DNA of 64,000 nucleotides, from assembly GCA_910577475.1 (NCBI GenBank), contig CAJTLJ010000007.1, positions 62,001 to 126,000 on the forward strand. Reading direction: 5' to 3'. A model generated the notes under the pieces. It had not been told where the DNA came from, did no database searches, and saw nothing but the letters and a program-made list of their open reading frames with translations. This DNA comes from an uncultured Alistipes sp. (GTDB lineage: Bacteria; Bacteroidota; Bacteroidia; Bacteroidales; Rikenellaceae). Both the position numbers and the translations under genes were made by a program. This document shows, one piece after another, positions 61,996 through 64,000 of this stretch. The stretch's first letter is position 1; every line of letters begins with the position of its first letter.

Positions 61996-62286
61996 ATGAA
62001 AATCATGTGTCAGGAACACTACGACAAGGTAGTGCATTATGCCGACCAGATCGGGGACAAATCCCTGCAACAGTGTCTGGATAAGCTGAAAGCGTGGGAG
62101 CTGCACTCACGCCGTCCCTGCGTAATCGAACTGTACCGGGATTGCGCGCCCTATTCGTTCCTTTTCAAACAGCGTTATGACGACGGCAGCTTAGGAATCG
62201 TCGGAGGACTCGTATACCACGGATCGCCGGACCGCTCCGGATGCTACACCATGAACCGGAACGATCGCTGGCAAACGCATACGTAG
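61996..62286 (+). CDS. DUF4120 family protein
   Basis: I start at the ATG at 61996 (MKIMCQEHYDKVVHYADQIGDKSLQQCLDKLKAWE); the upstream part of the frame is unlike protein. The 96 residues match DUF4120, a small family found in mobile elements of Bacteroidota; PYSFLFKQRYDDGSLGIVGGLVYHGSPDRS is its conserved core. Function is unknown. It supports the view that the region after tRNA-Leu belongs to an integrated element. Confidence 0.82.
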   Translation: MKIMCQEHYDKVVHYADQIGDKSLQQCLDKLKAWELHSRRPCVIELYRDCAPYSFLFKQRYDDGSLGIVGGLVYHGSPDRSGCYTMNRNDRWQTHT

Positions 62287-62368
62287 GTCTCTCTCTCGGC
62301 AACAGATATTCCTGAATACTTTCAAGATCCCGAAACTTAAATACCGGGTAAAGCCGGTGCTATTGCAA

Positions 62369-63265
62369 TCAATATTCGATCTTGAAATAGTCGAGTACGG
62401 CCTTGTAGTTGTCTTGCGCTGTCAGGCAAGTATCCGTCAGATACTCCCGGATCTCGGGCCAGCGTTGTAGACCGCGGTAGTAAAACATCTTCAAGTCGTC
62501 TGTGATGATGAACGGCACGATGCCGTGTGCCAGACATTCCTTATACATCACGAGCCGACCGACACGCCCGTTGCCGTCCTGAAACGGATGAATGGACTCG
62601 AAGCGCTGATGGAATTCGAGGATGTCCGCGAAGGATTTCTGCCGATTCATATTGTACTCGCCAAGCAGAGCCTTCATCTCACGACGTACGTTTTCGGGTG
62701 CAGTCGTTTCGTTGCCGCCGACCTCGTTGGGCAACCGTTTGTAGGCACCGACGGCAAACCACTCCTTGCGGCTGTCGGAGGTGCCCGATTTGAGTAGGGC
62801 GTGCAGCTCCTTGATAAGCGACTCGGTCGGTCGCTCCTCGGCACGGTCGATAACGAGGTCGATACAACGGAAGTGGTTCGTCGTTTCGATAATGTCGTCT
62901 ACGCGAACGCTCTCACCCTCGATGCAGACGGTGTTCGTCTCGAAGATGTAGCGCGTCTGGTCGTGCGTCAAACGACTGCCCTCGATATGATTGGAGTTAT
63001 AGGTCAGATCGATCTGCGTATAGTGGTAGATGCCGCCTTTGAGCTGCATAGCCTTTTGCTCGCGCAGGGCGATGAGCAGTGGAAACTGCTTCGAGCGGCG
63101 ACGTTTGCGCGTGGGCAAAGCGGCATCGGCGGGAATGTTCCATGTTTTTCCCGTGAGGAACGTACCCTCGATCTTACCTGCGGCGCAATAGTTTCGTGCC
63201 GTGCGCTCCGAAATGCCGTACTTCTCGGCGAAGGCAACTACTGAAATATATTTCATAATATCCAT
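62369..63265 (-). CDS. HTH-Fic family protein (class II, self-inhibited)
   Basis: The 298-residue protein has an N-terminal helix-turn-helix-like segment (SVVAFAEKYGISERTARNYCAAGKIEGTFLTGKTWNIP, residues 9-45) and a Fic domain with the complete active motif HPFQDGNGRVGRL (226-238). The inhibitory motif S91-x3-E95-G96 in NSNHIEGSR places it in class II, where a helix before the core blocks ATP binding. Fic enzymes usually add AMP to hydroxyl side chains of target proteins. It is divergent from the unknown gene at the window's right end. Its promoter carries a palindrome, so self-control through the helix-turn-helix is likely. Confidence 0.92.
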   Translation of the reverse strand: MDIMKYISVVAFAEKYGISERTARNYCAAGKIEGTFLTGKTWNIPADAALPTRKRRRSKQFPLLIALREQKAMQLKGGIYHYTQIDLTYNSNHIEGSRLTHDQTRYIFETNTVCIEGESVRVDDIIETTNHFRCIDLVIDRAEERPTESLIKELHALLKSGTSDSRKEWFAVGAYKRLPNEVGGNETTAPENVRREMKALLGEYNMNRQKSFADILEFHQRFESIHPFQDGNGRVGRLVMYKECLAHGIVPFIITDDLKMFYYRGLQRWPEIREYLTDTCLTAQDNYKAVLDYFKIEY

Positions 63266-63268
63266 CTA

Positions 63269-63331
63269 TCGGCAAGTATGATTCCGATTTCGATGCCAAA
63301 GATATAATTATTTGCCGATACCGGCAAATAA
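63269..63331 (-). promoter_or_regulatory. Fic gene promoter with overlapping palindromic operator
   Basis: On the minus strand TTTG at 63328-63325, a 20-base spacer and TATCTTTG at 63304-63297 form a strong promoter. The perfect dyad TTATTTGCCG-ATAC-CGGCAAATAA at 63308-63331 covers the -33 box and spacer, and a third half-site (ATCGGCAAGTA, about 63270) lies near the start of transcription. The rest of the 63332-63566 gap is AT-rich and without a gene. Confidence 0.7.
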
Positions 63332-63566
63332 CATAAAAAATGAATTAACTATAAACTTATGTATTTTGGGGGAATAACTCTGCATCAAAAAATTAGATCT
63401 CAATTATTACTAATTAAAAATCAGTATATATGGTATGAACATGTTCTGTATTCGTAATTAAGCATATTCTTAACTTTTCACTTTGAAATTAGCATATAAT
63501 AAAAGCAACGAGCGGGGGATGCGTCCTCCGACTGTTTCATAATGTTCATTTCAATCGATTACAGAT

Positions 63567-64000
63567 ATGGCACGATACGAATTTTATCAGGACGACAAAT
63601 GTACCCTCTGGCACCGTACGTACTACACGGTAGAAGCGCCATCGCAGAAGGAGGCATACGCATTAGCCGCAACGATCACAATAACAGAGAAGACGTGGGA
63701 CGATGACATACAGGTCGAGGGAAGCGAATTCCTGTTCGATACGTTGGAGCCGATGACGCCGGACGAAAATGACCGGCAACCGACAGCAGAACTATATACC
63801 GTCGAAGAACGCCTGATTGCCGACGTTCTCCGCGGGCCCGTATGGGAGGCTTGGTGGAACGAACGTACAGGGACAGAGAAACTGCATATTGCGCCTTGCG
63901 GACGACACGGAAGAGCGGACGACGTAGAGGCCTGCAACGAATGGTGGCAGGCGCTGTCCGGAGCCGAAAAGATCGAACGATGGAGCGCAGAAACGATACA
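63567..64000 (+). CDS. Hypothetical protein, 3' end outside the window
   Basis: An open frame starts at the ATG at 63567 (MARYEFYQDDKCTLWHRTYYTVEAPSQKEAYALA) and runs without a stop past the right edge, at least 144 residues. It is acidic and rich in Trp (WNERTGTEKLHIAPCG, NEWWQALSGAEKIERWS), with no signal or membrane segment. Proteins that open like this, with a sentence of Y-x-V-x-A followed by EAxxLA, are common in Bacteroidota plasmids and integrative elements, but I know no function. Confidence 0.75.
   Translation, partial: MARYEFYQDDKCTLWHRTYYTVEAPSQKEAYALAATITITEKTWDDDIQVEGSEFLFDTLEPMTPDENDRQPTAELYTVEERLIADVLRGPVWEAWWNERTGTEKLHIAPCGRHGRADDVEACNEWWQALSGAEKIERWSAETI

Overview
The window looks like chromosomal DNA of a gut Bacteroidota of the Alistipes type (Rikenellaceae). 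This is inferred from four things: the high G+C; promoters of the Bacteroidota form TTTG-N19/20-TAnnTTTG; a NusG-like UpxY antiterminator heading a long polysaccharide operon; and family members such as a TamB/ExbB/ExbD/TonB cluster, DUF1573 and DUF4120. The species cannot be fixed from the sequence alone.

Layout. 1-1.8 kb: end of an envelope/secretion cluster (LptE-like lipoprotein, unknown protein, SecG, small hydrophilic protein). 2.5-4.6 kb: two FKBP-like lipoproteins, one with a tyrosine-rich insert. 4.7-11.8 kb: an NTP pyrophosphohydrolase and a five-gene efflux operon (tetR, TolC, adaptor, RND pump, PII-like protein). 12.1-17.6 kb: a POT peptide transporter, a GH43 lipoprotein and a glycogen branching enzyme. 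18.0-26.2 kb, minus strand: TamB, ExbB, ExbD, TonB-family protein, DUF1573 protein and an amidohydrolase. 26.2-29.98 kb: TsaD, an M15 peptidase, a small barrel-like protein and a nitronate monooxygenase. 30.6-33.1 kb: an isolated phage terminase large subunit with a small partner gene, divergent from a LexA/CI-like repressor.

33.2-52.7 kb is one minus-strand capsule or exopolysaccharide operon. It runs from upxY through a membrane 4,6-dehydratase, UDP-glucose dehydrogenase, Wzx flippase, glycosyltransferases, Wzy-like polymerase, WbuB-like transferase, a sialidase-like propeller, ATP-grasp protein, epimerase, PIG-L deacetylase and initiating sugar transferase to fnlA-fnlC-fnlB-wbuC (UDP-L-FucNAc synthesis). 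One glycosyltransferase is interrupted at a run of 10 G, which suggests phase variation. The lower G+C of 42.7-47.6 kb marks the likely serotype-specific core.

53.2-57.5 kb, plus strand: manC, a nucleotidyltransferase, then kduI-kduD under a promoter with a palindrome across its -7 box. 57.7-61.2 kb: two overlapping DUF262 genes, the second with a DUF1524 HNH nuclease end, probably a two-gene anti-phage module. 61.3 kb: tRNA-Leu(TAG), followed by a strong terminator, a long imperfect inverted repeat and accessory genes (DUF4120, an HTH-Fic protein with a likely autoregulated promoter, an unknown gene running off the end), which look like the edge of an integrated element.

Four intergenic gaps (about 1.8-2.4, 11.9-12.0, 17.6-18.0 and 30.2-30.5 kb) hold copies of one family of short palindromic repeats. 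No rRNA, CRISPR array or transposase was seen.
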